64,000 nucleotides of DNA from the NCBI GenBank assembly GCA_020636105.1, contig JACJYL010000002.1, positions 1,578,001-1,642,000 on the forward strand. The letters run 5' to 3'. The translations under genes and the position numbers were made by a program. Positions 9,509 to 17,964 of the stretch are shown here, one piece after another (position 1 is the first letter of the stretch; every line of letters starts with the position of its first letter). The DNA is from Lewinellaceae bacterium (lineage in GTDB: Bacteria > Bacteroidota > Bacteroidia > Chitinophagales > Saprospiraceae). Below the pieces are notes generated by a model, which saw only the letters and a program-made list of their open reading frames with translations, ran no database searches and was not told where the DNA came from.

Positions 9509-12500
9509 ATGAAAAAAACAATACTCTTTCTGCTGTTCTCCATGAGCAGTTTTCTCACTTTCGCACAAAACCCCGAACAATTCATTCGTCAATACCTTGA
9601 TGAACACCGACGCGAGCTCAATTTATCGGCTACCGACATTAAGGATTGGACCGTTACCGACCAGCATACCTCCCGCCAAAGCGGAGCGACCTACGTTTAC
9701 ATCCGGCAGCAATTCCAGGGCATTCCCGTTTTTAACGGACTGGCCAATTTTGCCCTTAAAAACGGTAAGGTGGTCAGCATGGGGAACCGCCTGATCAGCG
9801 GGTTGAATGAAAAAGCAGGGTATGCCCTACCTTCCATCGATCCAAAGGAGGCGATCGCCGCGGCAGCGGAACAACTAAACCTGCCCTCTCCAACTAATCT
9901 TAGACTCCTGGAGCCGGTCAGTACCCATGAATTCATTTACGACAAAGGCAATATTTCAAAAGAAAATATCCCGGTAGAGCTGATGTATTACGCCCTTTCG
10001 GAAAAAGAAGTCCGGCTGGCGTGGAACCTTTCCATTTATACCCTGGATGCCAATCACTGGTGGTCGGTACGCATTGATGCCCAAACCGGAGCCTTGCTGG
10101 ATAAAAACGACTGGGTGGCGCATTGCGATGTGGATCATACCGTTTTTACCCACGAACACACTACCCGGAAGAAGGCATCTGTTCAAAAAGAACATAATTC
10201 GGCGGCTACCTTTGCGCCTGATTCCTACAATATATTTCCGCTGCCTCTCGAAAGTCCCGGCCACGGCGACCGCTCCATTGTGACCAACCCCGCAGACCCT
10301 ATTGCCTCTCCTTTGGGCTGGCATGATACCGATGGCATTCCGGGTGCTGAATTTACCACAACCCGGGGCAACAATGTATTTGCTTATGAAGATACCGGCG
10401 ACAATGATGATCCGGCTCTTGGCTTCAGTCCGGATGGCGGTCCCATGCTGGAATTCAATTTCGATTACAACAATGCTGATGATCCGTTAAATTATCAGCC
10501 GGCAGCCATCACCAACCTGTTTTACATGAACAACATGATGCACGACATCTGGTATCATTATGGTTTTGATGAGGCCAGCGGCAATTTCCAGTTGAGCAAC
10601 TATGGCCATGAGGGCAATGGAGGGGATTATGTGCAGGCTGAAGCCCAGGATGGCAGCGGCACCAACAACGCCAATTTCGGTACTCCTCCGGACGGACAGA
10701 ACCCCAGGATGCAAATGTACCTTTGGTACGGCGGTCTTGGTGACTTCCTGGTGATCAATTCCCCTGCCGGAATTGCAGGGACTTACCAGGCCAGTGGCGC
10801 AGGTTTCGGTCCAGGTTTACCGGAAACACCTATTACCGCAGATATTGTTTTGATGGAAGATGACGTGGATCCGATAAGCAATGGCTGCGAAACCATCGTC
10901 AACGGGAATGCCCTTTCTGGCAAGATCGCACTGGTTGACCGTGGCGATTGCAATTTTACAGTAAAGGTTCTCAGCGCACAAAACCAGGGTGCCCTGGCCG
11001 TCATCGTGATCAACAACAACGACGGCAATCCAACCACTATGGGCGGCACCGACAATGAAATCACTATTCCTTCCATTATGGTCTATAAAGTGGATGGAGA
11101 GAGCTTCAAGGCGGAACTCGCCAATGGGGCCATCAACGGGTCGATTAGCAATGCAGGATTTGATGAAATCATCCAGGATGCGGATTTTGACAACGGCATC
11201 ATTGCCCATGAATATGGACACGGCATTTCCAACCGCCTGACAGGTGGAGGAAGCAATACGGGATGCCTTTCCAATGACGAACAGATGGGTGAAGGATGGA
11301 GCGACTGGTTTGCCATCATGCTCACCATCGAACCCGGCGACCTCGGGACCGATGCTCGTGGCATGGGAACCTGGTCCAACGGAGAGCCCATCACCGGAAA
11401 CGGGATACGTCCGGCTCCCTATTCCACTGACTTCGAAGTCAACCCATTTACCTACGGGGATTCCAATAATGAAAACCAGATCTCCCTGCCGCATGGCGTT
11501 GGATTCATTTTCGCCACGGCCCTTTGGGATCTTACCTGGGCACTTATCGACGAATATGGCGGCACCCCTGACCCGGATGTTTACCATGGTACAGGAGGGA
11601 ACAATATCGCCATGCAACTGGTAATTGAAGCCCTGAAAATACAACCCTGCAACCCGGGGATGATAGATGGCCGCGATGCCATTTTGGAAGCCGACCAATT
11701 GCTATATGAAGGTGCCCATCAATGCCTTATATGGGAGGTTTTTGCCAAAAGAGGTTTTGGATACAGCGCCAGCCAGGGAAGCACCAACAGCAGAACCGAC
11801 CAAAATGAGGCATTCGACCTTCCGCCTTTATGCTTTGTAGCTACAGAAGCTCCTGTGGCTGCTTTTACCCCCGGCAGCCTCAACAGTTGTAACAAAACAG
11901 TCGATTTTAGTGATAACAGCTATGAGATCGTACACAGCTGGCTTTGGAATTTCGGGGACGGCACTTCGACAAACATTCAAAACCCAATCCACACTTTCCC
12001 CGGAAGTGGAATTTACGCCGTGCAACTCGTCGTAAACAACAATATAGGCAGCGACACTACCACCCAGGACATCATTATTGAGCAGCCCCCGGTGGCACAG
12101 GTTGAGAACGTAGAAGTGTGTCTGGGAGATGACGCTTATGTTTTTCCTGTTTTGACGGGACATCCCCAGTGGCGGGATGCGGAAAATAATATCATTTCAG
12201 GGGAAGAGTCCCTCATTGTTCCTGATGTTACGAGCACACGAACCTTTTATGTGGAAAACCTGGAAGGAGGTCCTTCATTTGAAGCAGGCGCTCTGAATCC
12301 GAATTTTGGAAGTGGAGGATACCATGTTTCCGGCTACCATGGAGCCCTCAATTTTACGGCGGAACAACCTTTTGAGATCGTTTCTGTCTGGGTGGATGCC
12401 CAGGGCGCCGGCCCACGGACTTTCAGCCTTGCCAACGGTTTTAACAACGATGGCTCCTTTCCTTCTGCAAGCAATACCGTGGCAGAAGTCACAGTGGATC

Positions 12501-13246
12501 TGGTCAATGGGCCACAAGTCGTTTACCTGAACATGATGGTGCCCGAAGCCGGGGATTACAATATCGGCGGCCACAATGTCAACCTTTACCGAAATAACAG
12601 CGGGCCGAGTTTCCCCTATGTGCTCCAAGATTACCTGACCATCCATAGTTCCTCCGCCAATACGGGACCTTTGGACTATTACTATTACTTTTATGATATT
12701 GTAGTGAGAGAACCGCAATGCATTTCCGAACCGGTAATGTTTACGGTAAGTCCGGTAGTGAGTGCCTTCGACTACGTGGATGACGGCAACGGAACGGTGA
12801 CCTTTACCGATGCCTCCACCGGAGCCACCAGTTGGCTCTGGGACTTTGGTGACGGAAATGCTTCCACCGAGGACTCTCCGGTACATTTATATGAATTCCC
12901 GGGCAACTACGTTGTAACCCTGACCATTAACGACGGAGCCTGTACCAGCACCCAGGACTTCACTTTTGTCGTCGGAGTGGAAGATATCCTGTCAGATGTG
13001 CCTGCGATAACTTTACAGCCCAACCCGGCCAGTAGCAGCGCCCGTGTGGTTTTGGGTAAACCGCTGACGGAGGATCTGCATCTTCAGCTCACAGACATCA
13101 GTGGTAGGTTTCTGTTTGAAACGACGCTTTTTAGTGGACAAACTTTTACGACGCTGGACATAGAAAAGCTGCCGGCTTCGGTTTATTTTGTCAGAATAAA
13201 AGGAAGCCATTTATCTGAATTGAGAAAACTGATGATCGAGCGTTAG
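9509..13246 (+). CDS. Secreted M36 (fungalysin-type) zinc metallopeptidase with PA, PKD and T9SS domains
   Basis: A 1245-residue secreted protease. An N-terminal signal peptide ends near TFAQ (residue 20), followed by an FTP-like propeptide. The catalytic zinc site is HEYGH at 567-571 (Glu568 catalytic) with the third ligand Glu595 in GEGWSDWFA, the M36 arrangement. A protease-associated (PA) domain is inserted before it (about 410-545; GKIALVDRGDCNF). Two PKD modules follow (WNFGDG near 810, WDFGDG near 1110), and the C-terminus is a T9SS type A sorting domain (LQPNPASS..., ending LRKLMIER). It is expected to be surface-bound or released to degrade extracellular protein. It stands alone on the plus strand. 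Confidence 0.94.
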   Translation: MKKTILFLLFSMSSFLTFAQNPEQFIRQYLDEHRRELNLSATDIKDWTVTDQHTSRQSGATYVYIRQQFQGIPVFNGLANFALKNGKVVSMGNRLISGLNEKAGYALPSIDPKEAIAAAAEQLNLPSPTNLRLLEPVSTHEFIYDKGNISKENIPVELMYYALSEKEVRLAWNLSIYTLDANHWWSVRIDAQTGALLDKNDWVAHCDVDHTVFTHEHTTRKKASVQKEHNSAATFAPDSYNIFPLPLESPGHGDRSIVTNPADPIASPLGWHDTDGIPGAEFTTTRGNNVFAYEDTGDNDDPALGFSPDGGPMLEFNFDYNNADDPLNYQPAAITNLFYMNNMMHDIWYHYGFDEASGNFQLSNYGHEGNGGDYVQAEAQDGSGTNNANFGTPPDGQNPRMQMYLWYGGLGDFLVINSPAGIAGTYQASGAGFGPGLPETPITADIVLMEDDVDPISNGCETIVNGNALSGKIALVDRGDCNFTVKVLSAQNQGALAVIVINNNDGNPTTMGGTDNEITIPSIMVYKVDGESFKAELANGAINGSISNAGFDEIIQDADFDNGIIAHEYGHGISNRLTGGGSNTGCLSNDEQMGEGWSDWFAIMLTIEPGDLGTDARGMGTWSNGEPITGNGIRPAPYSTDFEVNPFTYGDSNNENQISLPHGVGFIFATALWDLTWALIDEYGGTPDPDVYHGTGGNNIAMQLVIEALKIQPCNPGMIDGRDAILEADQLLYEGAHQCLIWEVFAKRGFGYSASQGSTNSRTDQNEAFDLPPLCFVATEAPVAAFTPGSLNSCNKTVDFSDNSYEIVHSWLWNFGDGTSTNIQNPIHTFPGSGIYAVQLVVNNNIGSDTTTQDIIIEQPPVAQVENVEVCLGDDAYVFPVLTGHPQWRDAENNIISGEESLIVPDVTSTRTFYVENLEGGPSFEAGALNPNFGSGGYHVSGYHGALNFTAEQPFEIVSVWVDAQGAGPRTFSLANGFNNDGSFPSASNTVAEVTVDLVNGPQVVYLNMMVPEAGDYNIGGHNVNLYRNNSGPSFPYVLQDYLTIHSSSANTGPLDYYYYFYDIVVREPQCISEPVMFTVSPVVSAFDYVDDGNGTVTFTDASTGATSWLWDFGDGNASTEDSPVHLYEFPGNYVVTLTINDGACTSTQDFTFVVGVEDILSDVPAITLQPNPASSSARVVLGKPLTEDLHLQLTDISGRFLFETTLFSGQTFTTLDIEKLPASVYFVRIKGSHLSELRKLMIER

Positions 13247-13270
13247 AAACTATTTTTTTTGCAAACCTAA

Positions 13271-13323
13271 TTTTCCGGACCTCCCGATACTTAAACCCAT
13301 TTGAGGTCGTCAGGTTCGGAAAA
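13271..13323. terminator. Imperfect inverted repeat downstream of the M36 gene
   Basis: Arms of 12 bp (13271-13282 and 13312-13323) pair with one mismatch around a 29-nt loop that holds a second small GACCTC/GAGGTC pairing. Its place just after a stop codon fits a terminator, and the right arm ends in AAAA, but there is no T-run on the plus strand, so the role is uncertain. Confidence 0.35.
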
Positions 13324-13368
13324 TTACGCCTTTTATTCGCTGCCATTTAACCATTTTAAGAAACCACC

Positions 13369-13899
13369 ATGCCTGTCCCCTTTCCTGCCTTAACCACTCC
13401 CCGGCTCCGGCTCAGACCAATCACCGATCAGGATCTGCCACATATATTCAAAGGGTTATCCCATCCCGATATTACCAAATACTATGCGGTCAGTTTTGAT
13501 AGTCTTGAGGCCACCAGGGCACAAATGACTTGGTTTGCCAATCTCGAAAAAACCGGGACGGGCATCTGGTGGGCGGTTTGTGACCGTAACAATGGAGATT
13601 TCCTGGGAGCCGGTGGATTCAATAACCTCAGTCGGGAACATCAAAAAGCAGAGATCGGATTTTGGCTGCTGCCCGCACACTGGGGAAAAGGCATCATGAA
13701 AGAAACTTTACCTTTGATCTGTGATTACGGTATTGAAATGCTCGCACTTCACAGGATAGAAGGTTTTGTGGAAGCTGAAAATCTGAATTGCAAAAGAGCC
13801 ATGGCCAAACTGGATTTTGTGCATGAAGGTTGCATGAAGGATTGTGAGGTCAAAAACGGAAAATTTATTAGTTTGGATATTTATGCCCTGGTAAGGTAG
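13369..13899 (+). CDS. GNAT family N-acetyltransferase (RimJ/RimL-like)
   Basis: A 176-residue protein with the RimJ/RimL-type GNAT pattern: LTTPRLRLRPITDQDL at the N-terminus, a central beta strand AEIGFWLLPAHWGKGIMKE that forms the acetyl-CoA pyrophosphate loop, and RIEGFVEAENLNCKRAMAKLDF near the C-terminus. These enzymes acetylate protein N-termini or small amines; the substrate cannot be read from the sequence. It is followed 26 nt later by an L,D-transpeptidase gene and may share a transcript with it. Confidence 0.85.
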   Translation: MPVPFPALTTPRLRLRPITDQDLPHIFKGLSHPDITKYYAVSFDSLEATRAQMTWFANLEKTGTGIWWAVCDRNNGDFLGAGGFNNLSREHQKAEIGFWLLPAHWGKGIMKETLPLICDYGIEMLALHRIEGFVEAENLNCKRAMAKLDFVHEGCMKDCEVKNGKFISLDIYALVR

Positions 13900-13925
13900 G
13901 TTCAATTGGAATCAAAAATCGCTTT

Positions 13926-14630
13926 ATGAAAAAACTACGCTCCATATTATTATTCTCTTCCGCTGCCATTTTGGTTTATTTTTATAACAGATTCACACGT
14001 CGTGACTCTGATTATCCGCAACCAAATGGAAATGAAACAGTAGCTTCCATCCAACAGAAATTCGATACCATCGTTTGGAACAGAATCGCCGGCGACCTTA
14101 AAACGGCAGGATTTGAGACCTTCCCTAAAAACATTTCCTTGCTCGTTTTTAAGGAAGAGCAACTACTCGAATTGTATGGTCGCCAGGAAGAAAAGTGGCA
14201 GCTGATAAAAACCTACCCTTTTACGGCTTTCAGCGGGAAAATAGGCCCCAAACTAAAAGATGGAGACCGTCAAATTCCCGAGGGCATTTACCATATAGAG
14301 TATCTGAACCCCAACAGCAGCTACCATCTTTCAGCAAAAGTGAGCTATCCCAATGATTTTGACCGAAAGAAGGCTACATACGAGAACCGAACCCACCTGG
14401 GAGGCGACATTTTTATCCACGGTAAAAACAAAACCATTGGATGCATCCCCCTTGGAGACAAAGGCATTGAAGAGCTTTTTATAATCATGAGCCATGCCCT
14501 TCCCGGTAAAATTGACGTGGTCATTAGTCCTTGGGATTTTAGAAAAAGGGAGGATTTTCCTGAAATATCGTATATTGGTTGGGGCCGGGAGCTGTATGAA
14601 CAAATCCAAAGGGCTTTGGTGGATTATTAA
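13926..14630 (+). CDS. L,D-transpeptidase (YkuD-fold, YafK-like)
   Basis: A 234-residue protein with one N-terminal hydrophobic segment (about 7-20) acting as a signal or anchor. The YkuD catalytic signature is present as IHG (His165) and IGC (Cys173), separated by a short loop, as in YafK/YcfS-type enzymes. These act on peptidoglycan in the periplasm, forming or cleaving bonds at meso-diaminopimelate or releasing attached proteins. The upstream part (about 30-130) resembles the substrate-flanking region of YafK. It is probably co-transcribed with the preceding GNAT gene. Confidence 0.88.
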   Translation: MKKLRSILLFSSAAILVYFYNRFTRRDSDYPQPNGNETVASIQQKFDTIVWNRIAGDLKTAGFETFPKNISLLVFKEEQLLELYGRQEEKWQLIKTYPFTAFSGKIGPKLKDGDRQIPEGIYHIEYLNPNSSYHLSAKVSYPNDFDRKKATYENRTHLGGDIFIHGKNKTIGCIPLGDKGIEELFIIMSHALPGKIDVVISPWDFRKREDFPEISYIGWGRELYEQIQRALVDY

Positions 14631-14638
14631 ATACAGTT

Positions 14639-14746
14639 ATGCAAACAAACACAATAGGGTTTCCATTTGCCTACCTGAAGATTTTGAGCCGGGCGGGAAA
14701 AGCCAACGAAGCAGAAAAACAATTAAACTATGCCAAAACCAATTAA
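14639..14746 (+). CDS. Possible 35-residue small protein overlapping the hemerythrin gene start
   Basis: An ATG at 14639 opens a 35-codon frame, starting 8 nt after the transpeptidase stop and ending 17 nt inside the following gene. The predicted peptide (IGFPFAYLKILSRAGKANEA in the middle) is amphipathic and looks protein-like rather than random. The tight spacing on both sides would allow translational coupling. There is no recognised family, and it could be a chance frame. Confidence 0.25.
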   Translation: MQTNTIGFPFAYLKILSRAGKANEAEKQLNYAKTN

Positions 14747-15188
14747 ACGACATCATGCTTTGCAACCCTTGAGCCGGGATCACCATCGCGGCCTTTTATT
14801 ATGTTGGAAAATACGCGAAGGCTTAAAGCGAAATATCGAAATCGACCGAATCAAGGCCTACACCGATTGGTTTTGGGAAAACCACCTTCAGCCTCATTTT
14901 GAATTGGAGGAGCAATATATCTTCCCCATCATGGAAGAAAGCGATCCTAATGTTAAACAAGCCATAGATGAGCATGTTCGGTTGGAAAATCTCTTTAGGC
15001 AGGACCATGATTTAACATCCGCCCTCCGGCAGATCGAAACAGAACTGGCCGATCATATTCGCTTTGAAGAAAGGATTTTGTTCAACGAAATCCAGCGAAC
15101 TGCATCGGAATCCCAATGGCAAACAATAGAAAAAATGCATACTGATTCGTCCAGTTGCGACATCTGGCCCGACCGTTTTTGGGAATGA
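14730..15188 (+). CDS. Hemerythrin HHE-domain protein
   Basis: A 152-residue all-helical protein with the hemerythrin-like metal ligand pattern: SRDHHRGLLL (His18/His19), PHFELEEQYIFP (His56, Glu60), DEHVRLE (His82) and ADHIRFEERILF near 115. These would bind a di-iron centre used for oxygen, NO or redox sensing or for iron handling in the cytoplasm. There is no signal peptide. The C-terminal Asp/Trp-rich tail has no recognised domain. It lies downstream of the L,D-transpeptidase on the same strand. Confidence 0.88.
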   Translation: MPKPIKRHHALQPLSRDHHRGLLLCWKIREGLKRNIEIDRIKAYTDWFWENHLQPHFELEEQYIFPIMEESDPNVKQAIDEHVRLENLFRQDHDLTSALRQIETELADHIRFEERILFNEIQRTASESQWQTIEKMHTDSSSCDIWPDRFWE

Positions 15189-15239
15189 TCTTGTCAGCTT
15201 AAATTTTTATTCTCAGCCGGTTTTTATTGACTCCTTCTC

Positions 15240-15360
15240 TTGTCTGGATCAGGATTTTTGGGATTTGTGGATTTGCAGGATTTGAATCTGATCCTGAAAT
15301 TTTGATAAATGCCTGCCCAGAACTTTTGGTAATTCGTTCTGATTATTATTCCCTTAAAAA
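15240..15360 (+). repeat. Partial copy of a ~180-bp dispersed intergenic repeat
   Basis: The sequence starts with TTGTCTGGATCAGGATTTT, continues with GGATTTGCAGGATTTG and TTTTGATAAA, and matches the first ~115 bp of the repeats at 17561 and 17765. Like them it sits between convergent genes (hemerythrin and ridA). The hairpin-rich second half is missing. Confidence 0.75.
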
Positions 15361-15374
15361 AACCAGGCTATTTT

Positions 15375-15752
15375 TTATTCTGGCAACTCCGCCACGGCCT
15401 CAATTTCAATCAAACAACCAAAATGCAATTCACGGGTAGGCAGAATACTTCTTACCGGTTTATGATCCCCGAAGAATTTCGCATATCGCTCATTCACCTT
15501 ACCCCAGAGATCGATATCTGAAATATAAAGTCTCATCTGCACCACGTCCGTTTTGGAGCAACCGGCTTCTTCCAGGATCAATTCGACATGCTGCAAACAC
15601 AGATCCGTTTGCGCCTCAATACCGGCCGGGACCTTCCGGGTTGCCGGATCAATGGGAAGTTGGCCGGAAAGGTACAACATGCCATTGCTTTTTATACATG
15701 GCGAATAATGGCCGTTTGCAGGCGGGATTTTTGATGATTTTACAATCTCCAT
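15375..15752 (-). CDS. ridA: RidA family reactive intermediate/imine deaminase
   Basis: A 125-residue Rid protein. The active-site Arg107 (PTRELHF) and Glu118 (IEIEAVA) correspond to Arg105 and Glu120 of E. coli RidA, so imine hydrolysis is likely retained. RidA removes 2-aminoacrylate formed by PLP-dependent serine/threonine dehydratases, protecting PLP enzymes in the cytoplasm. A serine ammonia-lyase gene starts 233 nt away on the other strand. That enzyme is the Fe-S type, though, and a functional link is only suggestive. Confidence 0.93.
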   Translation of the reverse strand: MEIVKSSKIPPANGHYSPCIKSNGMLYLSGQLPIDPATRKVPAGIEAQTDLCLQHVELILEEAGCSKTDVVQMRLYISDIDLWGKVNERYAKFFGDHKPVRSILPTRELHFGCLIEIEAVAELPE

Positions 15753-15984
15753 GACTTAAAATTTTGGATTTGAAATGATACTCTGAAATTACAAAGTTAG
15801 GCTAAGACTGTTTAAAAATGTAAATTGTGAATCAGGCGATCATTAATTTATGTTCATTTTAAAAAAAAACAAACTGCCATCCTTTCAAAAATTCCTGACC
15901 CTGATTTTTTTTAATATATTACGATGCCGAAGAATAACCATCCATGCATAAACCTGAATACCTTACTTATTAACTAACAAAAAC

Positions 15985-17553
15985 ATGAAAAACGCACCCG
16001 GAATATTTAATGATGTGATTGGCCCCGTTATGCGCGGTCCCTCAAGTTCTCATACCGCCGCTTCCTGGCGCATTGCCAAAATGGGAATGGATATTTTAAA
16101 TGAACCTCTGAAAAAAGCCATCGTTGATTTTGACAAGGATGGCGCCTGGGCTCCCAATTACCGGGAACAGGGAACGACCGTTGGAATCGACGGCGGGCTT
16201 TTGGGGCTGGAAATGACAGATGACCGGATGAAACAAACCGAAAAACTGGCCAGAGAAAAAAATATTTCCATCCTTTATGAAATCAACTCCTTTCCTACCA
16301 ATCATGTCAATACCGTCCGTTTAACCCTGGAAGGTATTCACGGAAAAACCACCCGTATCCTCGGGGTTTCCCTGGGAGGTGGCTCCATGGAAATCAGGGA
16401 AGTCAACGGCTTTAAGGTGAAAATGCCCGGCAGCTTTTACGAATTACTGCTGTTCATTAAAGACCAGTCCGATATTATGGATCAAATCAAATCCATACTT
16501 CCTGCATACCAATCGCTTTCGCGCGCCATAAATGGGGAAACCGTTTTGCTCAACCTTAAATTTTCTAAAATCATACCTGATGAGGTGCAACAGCAATTAT
16601 GGCAAATTCCATCCATTGATGCAGTTGTTTTAATCAACCCGGTGATGCCCATCATTGCGGGCAATGAAACCGAATTACCTTTTTCTACAATTGAATCTCT
16701 CCTAAAATATTCCGAGGAAGAGCACCTTGACCTGGGAGATATCGGTTTGATCTATGAAAAATGCAAAAGCGGACTTGGAGAAGATATCGTTTTGGATAAA
16801 ATGAAAAATATCGTTGGCATCATTGAAAACAGTATCAGGATCGGTTTAGCAGGCACGGTTTACAAAGATCGAATCCTCCCTCAGCAATCCCACCTGATCC
16901 GTGAAGCCCAGCAAAAGGGGAGAATTACCATGAATCCACTGGTCAATGACATTATAGCCAATGTTGCTGCCATCATGGAATCCAAAAGTGCCATGGAGGT
17001 GGTGGTTGCCAACCCGACTGCCGGTTCCTGTGGAGCAGTTGGAGGCGTCTTAAGGGCCGTAGCTGATGACCTCGGTGCAACACACGAGGAAGTCATCAAA
17101 GCCTATTTTGCGGCAGGCATGGTGGGTGTTTATTTTGCCGAAGGCCCGGGATTCTCGGCAGAAGAACACGGTTGCCAGGTGGAGTGCGGTGCTTCGGCAG
17201 GCATGGCCGCCGCAGGCATCGCACAGTTATTTGGAGGGTCCGCCAGACAGGCTCTAGGTGCCGCCTCCATGGCCATCCAGAATATGATCGGACTGGTATG
17301 CGATCCCGTTGCCGACAGGGTGGAAGTACCATGCCTTGGTAAAAATATCAGCGCCGCCATGAATGCCCTTTCCTCTGCAACCATGGCCGTTGCCGGCTTC
17401 AACGCCGTCATCCCATTGGGCGAGGTCATTGAAACCGTTTCCAGGGTGAGCGCACAAATGCCTACCTGCGTGAAATGCACAGGCAAAGGCGGACTGGCCA
17501 TCACAAAAACTGCCTTTGACCTGAAAGTAATTTTAGCTAAAAACAATGCGTGA
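15985..17553 (+). CDS. sdaA: L-serine ammonia-lyase, iron-sulfur dependent, single chain
   Basis: A 522-residue protein that converts L-serine to pyruvate and ammonia. The N-terminal beta domain has GPSSSHTA (about 18-25). The C-terminal alpha domain has NPTAGSCGAVGG, the CQVECGAS pair, NMIGLVCDPVADRVEVPC and LGKN. Their cysteines ligate the catalytic [4Fe-4S] cluster. Beta and alpha domains are fused in one chain, as in the E. coli type. The long AT-rich upstream region (15753-15984) probably carries the promoter, but no clear box was found. It is convergent with the GH97 gene. Confidence 0.95.
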   Translation: MKNAPGIFNDVIGPVMRGPSSSHTAASWRIAKMGMDILNEPLKKAIVDFDKDGAWAPNYREQGTTVGIDGGLLGLEMTDDRMKQTEKLAREKNISILYEINSFPTNHVNTVRLTLEGIHGKTTRILGVSLGGGSMEIREVNGFKVKMPGSFYELLLFIKDQSDIMDQIKSILPAYQSLSRAINGETVLLNLKFSKIIPDEVQQQLWQIPSIDAVVLINPVMPIIAGNETELPFSTIESLLKYSEEEHLDLGDIGLIYEKCKSGLGEDIVLDKMKNIVGIIENSIRIGLAGTVYKDRILPQQSHLIREAQQKGRITMNPLVNDIIANVAAIMESKSAMEVVVANPTAGSCGAVGGVLRAVADDLGATHEEVIKAYFAAGMVGVYFAEGPGFSAEEHGCQVECGASAGMAAAGIAQLFGGSARQALGAASMAIQNMIGLVCDPVADRVEVPCLGKNISAAMNALSSATMAVAGFNAVIPLGEVIETVSRVSAQMPTCVKCTGKGGLAITKTAFDLKVILAKNNA

Positions 17554-17560
17554 TGTTTTT

Positions 17561-17740
17561 TTGTCTGGATCAGGATTCGCGGGATTCTTGGATTTACAGG
17601 ATTTGAAACTCGTTCTGGAATTTTGATAAACGACTGTCGCAATACTTTTGCTAATGGGTTCGGAATACTATTTCCATAAAAGCCCATCGCTCGTTACGAC
17701 ATCATGTCGTCCACGGACCAAAGTTGCGGACTCCCGTCCG
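17561..17740 (+). repeat. 180-bp intergenic repeat, copy 1
   Basis: This is a near-identical direct repeat of 17765-17945. The unit runs from TTGTCTGGATCAGG to GGACTCCCGTCCG. The 3' half holds two palindromes: ACGACAT-C-ATGTCGT, and GGAC/GTCC around a 4-nt loop. It lies between convergent genes sdaA and GH97. The hairpins suggest a REP-like or terminator-like element. Confidence 0.85.
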
Positions 17741-17764
17741 TTGGCTTTTAATATGCTCCTTCAT

Positions 17765-17945
17765 TTGCCAGGATCAGGATTTTCGGGATTTGTGGATTTG
17801 CAGGATTTGAAGCTCGTTATGGAATTTTGATAAACGCCTGTCGCTGGACTTTTGCTATTGGATTTGGAATACTATTTCCATAAAAAACCTATCGCTCGTT
17901 ACGACTTCCTGTCGTACACGGACCAAAGTTGCGGACTCCTGTCCG
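17765..17945 (+). repeat. 180-bp intergenic repeat, copy 2
   Basis: Second direct copy, 24 bp after the first, with the same order of parts: GGATCAGGATTTTCGGGATT, CAGGATTTGAAGCTCG, TTTTGATAAACGCCTGTCG, TTCCATAAAA, CGCTCGTTACGAC and GGACTCCTGTCCG. Some hairpin bases differ between copies. The whole 17554-17964 gap is made of these two units and short spacers; no coding sequence was seen. Confidence 0.85.
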
Positions 17946-17964
17946 CCGATGCCTGAAATATTTC

